Positions 1 through 8,069 of a stretch of DNA of 64,000 bases are shown here, piece after piece. The position numbers were made by a program, and so were the translations under genes. Origin of the DNA: Epibacterium sp. Ofav1-8 (GTDB taxonomy: Bacteria > Pseudomonadota > Alphaproteobacteria > Rhodobacterales > Rhodobacteraceae); assembly GCF_022348185.1 (NCBI RefSeq), contig NZ_JAKRFD010000007.1, positions 186,001-250,000 of the forward strand, given 5' to 3'. The notes beneath the pieces are model-generated. The model saw nothing but the letters and a program-made list of their open reading frames with translations, was not told the origin of the DNA and did not search any database. Position 1 is the first letter of the stretch. Every line of letters begins with the position of its first letter.

Positions 1-1084
1 GTGCGCCGGGATAGACCGAGAACACCGCCGGAAAGGGCAGTTGTGCCGCGATCAAAGGCCCCAGCAATAGCGGGCCAAGCCCGCCGAGCAGCAACCCGAG
101 GGCAATCCCGCACAGCGACAGCACACCGATCTGCAGAAAATAGGTCAGAAAGATCACCCGCCGTTCGGCCCCGAGGGTGCGCAGGGTGGCGATGGTCTCT
201 GTCTTGGTGGCGAGGTACGCGCGTACCGCCGTCGAGACCCCGACGCCCCCGACCGCCAGACCAGAGAGGCCGACCAGCACCAGAAACGCGCCCAGACGTT
301 CGACAAAACGCGCAATTCCCGGCGCGCCGTTGCGGGCATCGCGCCAGCGCATGCCGCTGTCCTCAAACCGTGCGCGGGCGTCCTGTTCCATCGCCTGCAA
401 GTCCGCCTCGGGGGGGAGGGTCAGGCGGTATTTGGTGGAATAGAGCGTCCCCGGTGCCAAAAGGCCCGATTGCGCCAAGGCCTCGGTGTGCACCAATGTG
501 CGCGGCCCGATGGAAAACCCGGACCCGGCGGCATCCGGCTCCCACGCGAGGAGGCCGCTCAGGCGGAACTCCTGCGTGCCAAGGCGAAACCCGTCGCCCG
601 CGCTCAGGCCCAGCCGGTCAGCCAGCACCTTTTCCATCACCGCGCCGGGGCGGCCATCGACCTCAGCCAATGCCGCGTGCAGGGGCTGGCCCGAGGTCAG
701 GCGGACCTCGCCGCGCAGAGGGTAGGCGGCGTCCACCGATTTTACCTGGGTCAGCGCGCGTTCGTCCCCCACCACGGCCATGGAGCGAAACTCCACCACC
801 TCGGAGCGATCACGGGCGATCTCTTCCATCCAGGCGGATTCATCCTCGGAAGCAAAGCGATAGGTGAATGTCAGTTCCGCATCGCCCCCCAAAAGACTCG
901 CGCCTTCGCGCGCGAGCCCCGCCTCGATCGACGCCCGGATGGAGCCGATGGCGGCAATGACACCGACCCCCAGCGCAAGGCACGCAAGAAACAGACGAAA
1001 GCCGCGCAGGCCGCCGCGCAATTCGCGCAGGGCAAAACGCCACGCAAGGCGAAGCTGGCTCGGAGCCGCTGTCTCAGCACTCAT
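1..1084 (-). CDS. ABC transporter permease, YbbP/FtsX-like (3' part outside window)
   Basis: This is the N-terminal part of a large inner-membrane permease of the YbbP type, which normally has about 800 residues and two FtsX domains; only about 361 codons lie in the window and the rest runs off the left edge. The start [17 protein letters not shown] overlaps the stop of the upstream ATPase by 4 bases (ATGA), so the two are translationally coupled. A hydrophobic segment follows at about residues 30-50, then a soluble periplasmic-type region, then the first FtsX membrane block (residues about 265-350, with AYLATKTETIATLRTLGA, typical of the family). With the adjacent ATPase and the divergent arylesterase it matches the ybbA-ybbP-tesA arrangement known from other proteobacteria. 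The substrate is not established. Confidence 0.85.
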   Translation of the reverse strand, partial: MSAETAAPSQLRLAWRFALRELRGGLRGFRLFLACLALGVGVIAAIGSIRASIEAGLAREGASLLGGDAELTFTYRFASEDESAWMEEIARDRSEVVEFRSMAVVGDERALTQVKSVDAAYPLRGEVRLTSGQPLHAALAEVDGRPGAVMEKVLADRLGLSAGDGFRLGTQEFRLSGLLAWEPDAAGSGFSIGPRTLVHTEALAQSGLLAPGTLYSTKYRLTLPPEADLQAMEQDARARFEDSGMRWRDARNGAPGIARFVERLGAFLVLVGLSGLAVGGVGVSTAVRAYLATKTETIATLRTLGAERRVIFLTYFLQIGVLSLCGIALGLLLGGLGPLLLGPLIAAQLPFPAVFSVYPGA

Positions 1085-1785
1085 TCCGCCGCCTCACGCT
1101 GGGCGCTTGTCAGGATGCGACCATCGCGCAAATGCACCGTGCGGTCGCAGCGCTCGGCCAGCTCAGGCGCATGCGTCACCATCACCAGCGTGGAGCCATG
1201 CCGGTCACGCAGATCAAACAGCAGATCCATCACCTGTGCACCATTGGCCTGATCGAGATTGCCCGTGGGTTCGTCCGCCAAGAGGATCTCGGGCCGCGTC
1301 ACCACCGCACGGGCCAGCGCCACCCGCTGCTGTTCGCCGCCGGACATCTGTGCGGGCATATGATCGCAGCGATGGCCCAGCCCCACGGCCTTCAGTTCCT
1401 CGCGGGCGCGGTCAAACGCGTCACGCGCGCCGGCCAGTTCCAATGGTGTCGCCACATTTTCCAGCGCTGTCATCGTCGGGATCAGGTGAAAGCTCTGAAA
1501 CACCACCCCCATATGGGCGCGGCGGAACCGGGCCAGGGCGTCCTCACTCAGCCGGGTCAGATCCTCGCCCATGGCGCGCACGCTGCCGCCGGTTGCCTGC
1601 TCCAGCCCGCCCATCACCATCAGGAGCGAGGACTTCCCGGACCCCGATGGCCCCACCAGCGCCAGCGTCTCGCCCGCCTCCACATCCAGAGTGATCTCTT
1701 CGAGGATACGCACCGGGCCGGTATTGCCATTGAGCGACAAATGCACATCTTGAAGCGTAAGAACGGGGCGGGCGTCGTTGCTCAT
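1081..1785 (-). CDS. ybbA: ABC transporter ATP-binding protein, YbbA/LolD-like
   Basis: This 234-residue protein is a single ABC ATPase domain of the LolD/MacB/YbbA class. It shows Walker [10 protein letters not shown] (about residues 43-51), a Q-loop in [18 protein letters not shown], the signature [14 protein letters not shown], Walker [13 protein letters not shown] and an H-loop VTHA. It ends 4 bases inside the permease gene, so the two form one exporter. The gene lies divergent to a GDSL esterase, as in the classical tesA-ybbA pair, with only about 50 bases for both promoters. Length and motifs are normal for the family. The transported substrate cannot be told from sequence. Confidence 0.9.
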   Translation of the reverse strand: MSNDARPVLTLQDVHLSLNGNTGPVRILEEITLDVEAGETLALVGPSGSGKSSLLMVMGGLEQATGGSVRAMGEDLTRLSEDALARFRRAHMGVVFQSFHLIPTMTALENVATPLELAGARDAFDRAREELKAVGLGHRCDHMPAQMSGGEQQRVALARAVVTRPEILLADEPTGNLDQANGAQVMDLLFDLRDRHGSTLVMVTHAPELAERCDRTVHLRDGRILTSAQREAAE

Positions 1786-1836
1786 TCGGGGCTACCTGTC
1801 TTTTTGATCTCAAATGGATATGGAGTGTCCGAGGCC

Positions 1837-2514
1837 ATGCGCAAGTTTCTAAGGCAAATTGCAGCGAGTTTCGCCACGATCCTGGCTTTGACGCCATTCG
1901 TCTGGGCGGAGCCGATCCGGCTGACCGCCTTTGGCGACAGTCTTGTGCAGGGATACGGGCTGGCGCAGGAGGATGGTTTTGTGCCACAGCTCGAGGCGTG
2001 GCTGCGCGATCAGGGGCATGCGGTGAGCGTGAGCAATGCAGGCGTGTCCGGCGACACCACTACCGGCGGAGCCGCGCGCATCGACTGGTCGCTGGCGGAT
2101 GACCCGGATGGGGTGATCGTGCTTCTGGGGGGCAATGACCTGTTGCGGGGGCTGCCGCCGCAGGAGACCCGCGCCAACCTGGCGCAGATCATCACGGCGT
2201 CACGGTCTGCCGGGGCAGAGGTTCTGCTGATCGGGATGCAGGCCCCGGGGAACTATGGCGCAGACTACAAAGAGGACTTTGATCGCATCTATTCGGAGCT
2301 GGCCGCCGCGCATGACGTTGTGCTGCATCCCTCGGCTTTTGCCGGCATCATGTCAGAAACGGACGCGGATCCCTCCCGCATCGCTGAATTCCTGCAAGCC
2401 GACGGTATTCATCCAAACGCGCGCGGGGTGGCGGTCAACATTGCGGCACTCGGGCCCAAGGTGCTGGACCTGATCGGACGGATCAACGCGTCCGACACCG
2501 GCGTAGATGGCTGA
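1837..2514 (+). CDS. tesA: Arylesterase / lysophospholipase L1-like, SGNH hydrolase (TesA family)
   Basis: The 225-residue product is a periplasmic SGNH hydrolase that cleaves aryl or acyl esters and thioesters. An N-terminal signal peptide (residues 1-24, ending FVWA) precedes block I AFGDSLVQGYG with the nucleophile Ser35, block III GGNDLLRG, and the C-terminal DGIHPN motif with the Asp and His of the triad. The chosen ATG gives a proper signal peptide; an in-frame extension upstream would overlap the divergent ATPase gene. It is divergent from ybbA, the usual partner arrangement. Assignment to the family is secure, the natural substrate is not. Confidence 0.92.
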   Translation: MRKFLRQIAASFATILALTPFVWAEPIRLTAFGDSLVQGYGLAQEDGFVPQLEAWLRDQGHAVSVSNAGVSGDTTTGGAARIDWSLADDPDGVIVLLGGNDLLRGLPPQETRANLAQIITASRSAGAEVLLIGMQAPGNYGADYKEDFDRIYSELAAAHDVVLHPSAFAGIMSETDADPSRIAEFLQADGIHPNARGVAVNIAALGPKVLDLIGRINASDTGVDG

Positions 2515-2615
2515 TGTTGCGGCCCCTGTCGGGCGTGCAACTCTGGCGCGCGACCGCATGCGCGCCGCGCCCAGATCGCAGCGTTTTGCGCTGCCCGCGG
2601 CGGGTGTGGTGCGGC

Positions 2616-2831
2616 TTAGCCGACGACGGTTCTCTGGTCTTCTGCGGGAGAGCAGTCTGATCGGTGATCCTGCAGCACATAGCCAATGCAGATCACGCTG
2701 AGGGTCCCGAAGGCCCCCGCCCCGGAATAGATCAGGAGGCAAGTCCACAGCGGGAGGGAAAGCGCAAAAAAGGAAATGCCGGCGGTGACCAGCCCGGCAA
2801 TCATCCCGAATAAGAAACCCGAAAAGGCCAT
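2616..2831 (-). CDS. Small membrane protein, paralogue of the protein at 3026-3259
   Basis: This 71-residue protein has two hydrophobic segments (about residues 2-25 and 28-50) and a short polar tail. Its central stretch PLWTCLLIYSGAGAFGTLSV aligns with PVWLCLLIYMLSGCVTTLLV in the next gene upstream, so the two are related copies on the same strand. No catalytic motif is visible and I do not recognise a named family. A gene is supported by the conserved pair, by strong hydrophobic patterning and by the purine-rich AGGGAGGAC about 10 bases before the ATG. Function is unknown; a two-helix inner-membrane protein is the most that can be said. Confidence 0.6.
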   Translation of the reverse strand: MAFSGFLFGMIAGLVTAGISFFALSLPLWTCLLIYSGAGAFGTLSVICIGYVLQDHRSDCSPAEDQRTVVG

Positions 2832-3025
2832 CTGACCGAAGTCCTCCCTATCTGGCGTCCAGAAACAGAGAAAACCGCAATCCGGTTAAGGTCTTGCAGT
2901 GTTTCTCCTCGGCTGCACAGAAGCCTTACCAATTTCGGCTTAATAAATTTTTAACATATCTACCGCCGGCGCCAAAGCGCAAATATTTTGCAGATGGGAG
3001 CGCGGTTTGCCCCGGATATCCCGGC

Positions 3026-3259
3026 CTAGACGTGAACCAGCGCTGCTTCGGCCTCGTCCGGTTCGGGCTCGGGGGCAGCGGATGGGCCGCGCACCCATTG
3101 GCACAGACCAAAGATCCCGGTCACCAGCAGGGTGGTAACGCAGCCGCTCAGCATGTAGATCAACAGGCAGAGCCAGACCGGTGCGCCAAAGGCCAGCCCG
3201 GCTGTGACGGCCAGTACGCCACTTGTGATGATCGCAATCAAGACTGCTGCCACAATCAT
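3026..3259 (-). CDS. Small membrane protein, paralogue of the protein at 2616-2831
   Basis: This 77-residue protein has two predicted membrane segments (about residues 3-25 and 28-53) and an acidic, Pro/Glu-rich cytoplasmic-type tail (APEPEPDEAEAA). A strong ribosome binding site AGGAGGT lies 5 bases before the ATG. The shared core with the 71-residue protein downstream shows a duplication. The gene is preceded by a perfect 8-bp-arm palindrome at 3277-3294. It is separated from the downstream copy by about 190 bases of AT-richer DNA. No function is known. Confidence 0.65.
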   Translation of the reverse strand: MIVAAVLIAIITSGVLAVTAGLAFGAPVWLCLLIYMLSGCVTTLLVTGIFGLCQWVRGPSAAPEPEPDEAEAALVHV

Positions 3260-3276
3260 GGTTCACCTCCTGGTGT

Positions 3277-3294
3277 CATCCCCTCGGGGATGAT
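3277..3294. promoter_or_regulatory. Palindrome in the leader of the small membrane protein gene
   Basis: TCATCCCC and GGGGATGA form a perfect inverted repeat with a 2-base loop, lying just upstream of the Shine-Dalgarno sequence of the gene that starts at 3259. It could be an mRNA hairpin or an operator. The rest of the gap up to 3495 shows no other gene on either strand. Confidence 0.35.
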
Positions 3295-3495
3295 CCGAGT
3301 CTCTCCCCAGGGAATTATTGGCAGAGGATTATGGTCAGAATATGGAAGTTTTTGCGGCAGGTAAACCTTAGGTTGTGAATGCTGACAAAACCGGCAGAGA
3401 ATGACCGGCGGTGATCGAATGGCAGCGATTGCTCCTGACCGGCGCACAGGTTATCACCTCTGCCAACCTCATTCCCCTAATGACGGAGCAATCCC

Positions 3496-5163
3496 ATGGC
3501 CTCCTACCAGTACGTTTACCACATGCAGGGCGTCTCCAAGACCTACCCGGGTGGCAAGAAATGCTTTGAGAACATTCACCTGTCCTTCCTGCCCGGCGTG
3601 AAAATCGGTGTCGTCGGCGTCAATGGCGCCGGTAAATCGACCCTGATGAAGATCATGGCCGGCCTCGACAAGGACTTCACCGGCGAGGCCTGGGCGGCCG
3701 AGGGCGCCAAGGTTGGCTACCTGCCGCAGGAGCCGCAGCTCGACGAGAGCCTCAGCGTGCGTGAAAACGTGATGCTGGGCGTGGCCGAGAAAAAGGCCAA
3801 GGTCGACCGCTTCAACCAGATCGCGGTGGAAATGGCGGAAAACTACTCCGACGAGCTGATGGAAGAGATGACCGCGCTGCAAGACGCCATCGATTCCGAG
3901 AACCTCTGGGATCTCGACAGTCAGGTCGACGTCTCCATGGAGGCGCTGCGCTGCCCGCCGGATGATGCGGCGATCAAGGATCTCTCGGGCGGTGAAAAAC
4001 GCCGCGTGGCGCTCTGCAAACTGCTGCTTGAAGCGCCCGACATGCTGCTGCTCGACGAACCGACCAACCACCTGGACGCAGAAACCATCGCCTGGCTGCA
4101 ACAGCACCTGATCGACTACAAGGGCACCATCCTCTGCGTCACCCACGACCGTTACTTCCTCGATGACATCACCGGCTGGATTTTGGAGCTCGACCGGGGG
4201 CGCGGCATTCCCTACGAGGGCAACTATTCCAGCTGGCTGGAGCAAAAGGCCAAACGTCTGGAGCAGGAAGCTCGCGAGGACAAGGCCAAGCAGAAAACGC
4301 TGGAGCGCGAACTCGAATGGATGCGTCAGGGTCAAAAGGCCCGTCAGGCCAAATCCAAGGCGCGGATTGCGGCCTATAACGAGATGGCCAGCACCTCCGA
4401 GCGGGAAAAGGTCGGCCGCGCCCAGATCGTCATCCCCAATGGCCCGCGCCTTGGCGGCAAGGTGATCGAGGTCGAAAACCTCGCCAAACACTACGGCGAC
4501 AAGCAGCTGGTCGAAGGGCTGTCCTTCTCGCTGCCGCCCGGTGGCATCGTCGGCGTGATCGGCCCCAACGGCGCCGGTAAATCGACGCTGTTCCGGATGC
4601 TCACCGGCCAGGAGCAGCCCGATGAGGGCTCTGTCACCTATGGCGACACGGTGAAGCTCTCTTATGTTGACCAGTCTCGCGATGACCTCAACGACAACGA
4701 TACCGTCTGGGAAGCGATTTCCGGTGGCGCCGAGATCATTGAGCTGGGCGATGCGCAGGTCAATTCGCGCGCCTATTGTTCCTCGTTCAACTTCAAGGGT
4801 GGCGACCAGCAGAAGAAGCTGAACCTCCTCTCTGGGGGGGAGCGCAACCGCGTCCACATGGCGCGCCTGCTCAAGGAAGGCGGCAACGTGCTGCTGCTCG
4901 ATGAGCCGACCAACGACCTTGACGTGGAAACCCTGCGCGCGCTTGAGGATGCGCTGGTCGATTTTGCCGGCTGCGCGGTGGTGATCTCGCACGACCGTTT
5001 CTTCCTCGACCGGATCTGTACCCACATCCTCGCCTTTGAAGGCGACGCGCATGTGGAGTGGTTCGAGGGCAACTTCGAGGACTACGAAGAAGACAAGAAA
5101 CGCCGTCTGGGTCCGGACGCACTGGAGCCCAAGCGCCTGAAGCACAAGAAGTTTGTGCGGTGA
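3496..5163 (+). CDS. ettA: Energy-dependent translational throttle protein EttA (ABC-F ATPase)
   Basis: This 555-residue soluble protein has two ABC domains in tandem and no membrane segment, the hallmark of ABC-F proteins that bind the ribosomal E site and gate translation according to the ATP/ADP ratio. Walker A motifs are GVNGAGKST (about residue 40) and GPNGAGKST (about residue 356); signatures LSGGEKRRVAL and LSGGERNRVHMA precede Walker B motifs ending LLLDEPTNHLD and LLLDEPTNDLD. The linker between domains is highly charged (residues about 245-310), matching the P-site tRNA interaction motif. The length equals E. coli EttA. GGAG lies upstream of the ATG. Confidence 0.96.
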   Translation: MASYQYVYHMQGVSKTYPGGKKCFENIHLSFLPGVKIGVVGVNGAGKSTLMKIMAGLDKDFTGEAWAAEGAKVGYLPQEPQLDESLSVRENVMLGVAEKKAKVDRFNQIAVEMAENYSDELMEEMTALQDAIDSENLWDLDSQVDVSMEALRCPPDDAAIKDLSGGEKRRVALCKLLLEAPDMLLLDEPTNHLDAETIAWLQQHLIDYKGTILCVTHDRYFLDDITGWILELDRGRGIPYEGNYSSWLEQKAKRLEQEAREDKAKQKTLERELEWMRQGQKARQAKSKARIAAYNEMASTSEREKVGRAQIVIPNGPRLGGKVIEVENLAKHYGDKQLVEGLSFSLPPGGIVGVIGPNGAGKSTLFRMLTGQEQPDEGSVTYGDTVKLSYVDQSRDDLNDNDTVWEAISGGAEIIELGDAQVNSRAYCSSFNFKGGDQQKKLNLLSGGERNRVHMARLLKEGGNVLLLDEPTNDLDVETLRALEDALVDFAGCAVVISHDRFFLDRICTHILAFEGDAHVEWFEGNFEDYEEDKKRRLGPDALEPKRLKHKKFVR

Positions 5164-5169
5164 GGCTTG

Positions 5170-6012
5170 ATGGATTGGCATCAGGTTAGACAACTGGAGG
5201 AAGATCTGAAGAAAGTTCGGATCTTCCTTTTTGAAGTTGCTATAAAACAGCCAGAAATCGAATTGTGGGGGTTGGGCCTTGTCAATCGGATAGTGGGAGC
5301 AGATGAAGCGCTTGCGCTCCTGAGGACTATTGAGACTAGATTGTCAGATTTCCAAAGTTCCGTGCGCTATGCTGCTCCAGAGATATTTCAGAAAGTTTCG
5401 GAGCTTCTTGATAATAGCCCACTGTATCACCGGGCGGCTGAATTCAGCGTATCAATCGAGCTTGAGAAACATAGCAAGCACCCGAGCATAGTCCTCCCTA
5501 CCGCAATTCAAGCTATTTTTAGATATCTCAATATTCGACGCGAACGAATTTTGGATAACGACGAGGGTGTTCCGCTTCGCAAGATCATCGTTGATTTGGA
5601 CAGGTTGCTTTCATTGGTAAGTTTAGCAGAAAAATACTTCTGGCGACGGTTGGAAGAGAATCGAGAGGTGCTCAAACCGTCCGGTGTTGATTTGACAGTT
5701 ATCGGCAATCATGTCGAACGTGCAATATTTCTGATTTCCAACGACAGTCGTTTGAATAGCGACGATCGTGAGAGGATCGAAGAATACCTTTTGTCCGCGC
5801 AAGCCGAACTTGTCAAAGACGATCCTTCGTGGAGAAAAATAATTGGAGCGCTTGTTATCGTTTCAACTATTTTGGGAGGCCTTGCCGTTGCACCCGAAGC
5901 TGTTGAAAATGTGAATGCGGCGGTGAGGTACCTACTCGGAACGACATTTGATGGGGGGCCTTCAAGTCCACCCGAAAGCTTACCTTCTTTTTCTATGACA
6001 GTAGAAACATAA
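5170..6012 (+). CDS. Orphan hypothetical protein with a C-terminal membrane segment, likely acquired
   Basis: The 280-residue product begins 6 bases after the ettA stop. It is mostly helical and charged, has no recognisable enzyme motif, and carries one hydrophobic stretch near the C terminus (about residues 219-240, WRKIIGALVIVSTILGGLAV) followed by a short Ser/Pro-rich tail. Its base composition is visibly AT-richer than all neighbours and it uses many codons rare in them (ATA, AGA, TTG), a sign of horizontal transfer. The start is taken as the ATG at 5170; TTG at 5167 is an alternative. A membrane-anchored effector or immunity-type protein is possible but unproven. Confidence 0.7.
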   Translation: MDWHQVRQLEEDLKKVRIFLFEVAIKQPEIELWGLGLVNRIVGADEALALLRTIETRLSDFQSSVRYAAPEIFQKVSELLDNSPLYHRAAEFSVSIELEKHSKHPSIVLPTAIQAIFRYLNIRRERILDNDEGVPLRKIIVDLDRLLSLVSLAEKYFWRRLEENREVLKPSGVDLTVIGNHVERAIFLISNDSRLNSDDRERIEEYLLSAQAELVKDDPSWRKIIGALVIVSTILGGLAVAPEAVENVNAAVRYLLGTTFDGGPSSPPESLPSFSMTVET

Positions 6013-6105
6013 GGCCCGTGCCTGACCTTGGGGAGGTGCGAAAGCGCCTTCCCGGGGGGAAGGTCAGGCGCGGGCCGGGCGGCTACGCCTACCGGCCCAG
6101 AACTG
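6013..6105. repeat. Compound GC-rich hairpin element
   Basis: Directly after the orphan gene, GCCCGTGCCTGACCTT pairs with AAGGTCAGGCGCGGGC further on, and the region between folds into an inner stem closed by a GAAA loop (GGGAGGTGC / GCGCCTTCCC). A second small hairpin follows (GCCGG...CCGGC with GGC TAC GCC inside). It can act as a transcription terminator for ettA and the orphan, but it lacks a T-run, and its nested shape resembles dispersed intergenic repeats of GC-rich alphaproteobacteria. Confidence 0.5.
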
Positions 6106-6266
6106 TGACGAAACGCTTGGGGCTGCTATAAGCAATTCTCATGGCTGCAGTTGGGGCGTCGCTGCCTTTGGCACGCGGAAATCCTCCGGCGGCGGGTTTC
6201 GTCGTTGAACGCGGCGCGGCGGGTCCATATGGTTCCCGCACGGACGACAGACAAAGGACGCTCCAG

Positions 6267-6689
6267 ATGACAGAAGAGACCATCCAGTTGCTGACCCCGC
6301 AGGACTGCCTCGTGGCGGTGATGGTGGCGGTGTCGGCGTCGGACGAGGACATCCGAACCGCCGAGCTGGTCAAGATCCAGAATGCGGTCAACATGTTGCC
6401 GATCTTTGCCGAGTATGACGCCGACCGCATTCCGGCGGTGTCGCGGACCGTCTTTGATCTCTTTGAACAGGAGGACGGGCTGGATGCGCTGTTCGGCCTG
6501 GTTTGCGATATTCTGCCCGAACGCCTGTTTGAGACCTGCTATGCGCTGGCCTGCGACGTGGCGGCGGCGGATGGGACGCTCAACGACAATGAGCTGCGCC
6601 TCTTGGAAGAGATCCGCTATGAGCTGAACGTGGAGCGCCTGCATGCGGCGGCCATCGAACGCGGCTCGCGGGCGCGCCATATGGTCTAG
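6267..6689 (+). CDS. TerB-like (tellurite resistance / DUF533-like) protein
   Basis: This 140-residue soluble helical protein fits the TerB fold. Two similar acidic segments are visible: the first around ASDEDIRTAEL (about residues 24-34) and the second AAADGTLNDNELRLLEEI (about residues 107-124), the latter with the EF-hand-like acidic pattern typical of TerB. AAAGGA lies just before the ATG at 6267. An earlier in-frame start would add a basic, non-conserved leader, so the shorter form is preferred. No other ter genes are nearby, so this is a lone TerB-family protein, as is common in Rhodobacterales. Its role is not established. Confidence 0.75.
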   Translation: MTEETIQLLTPQDCLVAVMVAVSASDEDIRTAELVKIQNAVNMLPIFAEYDADRIPAVSRTVFDLFEQEDGLDALFGLVCDILPERLFETCYALACDVAAADGTLNDNELRLLEEIRYELNVERLHAAAIERGSRARHMV

Positions 6690-6746
6690 GAACTGCCCCG
6701 GCGCAGGGGGAAAGATCTCTGGTCGCGACACTGACCGGATCACTGC

Positions 6747-6776
6747 AAAGGGCGGCCCGCATCGGGACCGCCCTTT
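6747..6776. terminator. Bidirectional terminator hairpin
   Basis: AAAGGGCGG and CCGCCCTTT flank a CCCG/CGGG inner stem, followed by T-rich DNA. It lies between the converging TerB-like gene and the ABC permease gene and can serve both strands. Confidence 0.75.
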
Positions 6777-6806
6777 CTTGATGCTGTAGCTGTCTGGTGT
6801 CCGGCA

Positions 6807-8069
6807 TCAGCTGCGCCCTTTCCACGGCACCAGGATGTCCTCGGCCTTGCGCATCAGGATGTCGATGCCGTAGCCGATGACGCCGATCAGGATGATCCCC
6901 ATGATGACGATATCGGTCAGCTGGAACTTGGAGGCGGCGATAATCATCATGCCGGCGCCTTTTTGCGCCGCCACAAGCTCTGCCGCCACCACGGTGCCCC
7001 AGCAGACGCCCATCGCCACCCGCGCGCCGGTGAAGATCTCCGGCAGCGAGTTGGGCACGATCACATGCCGCAGGATCTGCGCCTTGGACGCGCCGAGGGA
7101 ATAGGCGGCGTGCACCTTGGTGATGTTAACCCCGGACACGCCGGCCCGGGCGGCGATGGTCATGATCCAGAGCGCGGCCAGGAACAGCAGCACGATCTTG
7201 CCCGACTCCCAGATGCCGAACCAGATGATGACCAGCGGGATCAGCGCCAAGGGGGGCACCGGGCGCATGAACTCGACGATCGGGTCGAACCAGCCGCGCA
7301 CCCAGGAGCTGAGCCCCATGGCGTAGCCGAGCGGAATGCCCACCAGCGCGCCGAGGGCGAACCCCGCCAGAACCCGCAGCAGCGACCAGCCGAGGTGCTC
7401 CCAGAGGGTAAAGTTCTGATAGCCCTCGGAGGCGATCTCGATGAAACGCGCCACCACCGCTTCGGGGCTCGGCATCCAGATCGGCTCCATCTGAAACCCC
7501 TTGTCGGGGGCAAAGTTCAGCGCGCCGCGGCGGGACATGGTGACCGTGCCGTTGGGCACCGAGACCGTGTCCCCCGGTTGCAGCGGCTGGCCCTCGACCG
7601 CGGTGACGGTGACATCATCGCCATCGTTGTTGGCGGCCTTGATCAGCACCGAGCGCCAGGCGGCGACCTTGTCGGCGTCGTCCTGGGCAAATCCGCTGCG
7701 CGGCGTGACCTCCGGCAGCTCGGCATCCGCGCCGAAGTCATGCACCCGCACATGCACGGTGGCCTCGGCGGTTTCGCCATCCGGGGCGGTTGCCGTGTAG
7801 GTGAAACTGGTCTCGCCCCGGAATGGTCCCGGCACATGCACCGGCACCAGCCTGGAGCCGGTGAACGCGCCCCAGATCAGGAAGATCACCAGGATCGAGA
7901 TCACCGAGGCCGCCCGGTTGGGGGTGATCGCGCTTTCATCACCGAAGGTCACCGTCTTCAGGCTGGTGAAATTGACCCCGTTACGGCGGCGCTCCTGGAT
8001 TGCGTTGACGATGAAATAGGTGACGGTGAACAGGGCCACATAGGCCAGCAGGATCAGAAGGCCGGTCAT
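6807..8069 (-). CDS. tauC: Taurine/sulfonate-type ABC transporter permease with periplasmic beta-domain insert
   Basis: This 420-residue protein ends in a normal TauC/SsuC permease half (from about residue 199, starting MPSPEAVVARF, with the coupling loop around AAYSLGASKAQILRHVIVPNSLPEI). Family members usually have 250-280 residues. Here there are two N-terminal membrane segments (about 3-22 and 53-70), and about 120 residues (75-193) are inserted before the conserved PSPEAVV motif. The insert looks like bacterial Ig or cadherin-like strands (TYTATAPDGETAEATVHVRV, then VTVTAV...VPNGTVTM...ALNFAPDKGF). It overlaps the ATPase gene by 4 bases. The substrate is inferred from the partner proteins; no taurine catabolic gene is in the window. 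Confidence 0.85.
   Translation of the reverse strand: MTGLLILLAYVALFTVTYFIVNAIQERRRNGVNFTSLKTVTFGDESAITPNRAASVISILVIFLIWGAFTGSRLVPVHVPGPFRGETSFTYTATAPDGETAEATVHVRVHDFGADAELPEVTPRSGFAQDDADKVAAWRSVLIKAANNDGDDVTVTAVEGQPLQPGDTVSVPNGTVTMSRRGALNFAPDKGFQMEPIWMPSPEAVVARFIEIASEGYQNFTLWEHLGWSLLRVLAGFALGALVGIPLGYAMGLSSWVRGWFDPIVEFMRPVPPLALIPLVIIWFGIWESGKIVLLFLAALWIMTIAARAGVSGVNITKVHAAYSLGASKAQILRHVIVPNSLPEIFTGARVAMGVCWGTVVAAELVAAQKGAGMMIIAASKFQLTDIVIMGIILIGVIGYGIDILMRKAEDILVPWKGRS

Noticed and set aside
3469-5193. Long open frame opposite ettA
   Set aside because: It is the antisense shadow of a clear ABC-F gene in GC-rich DNA and has low-complexity His/Val/Leu composition.
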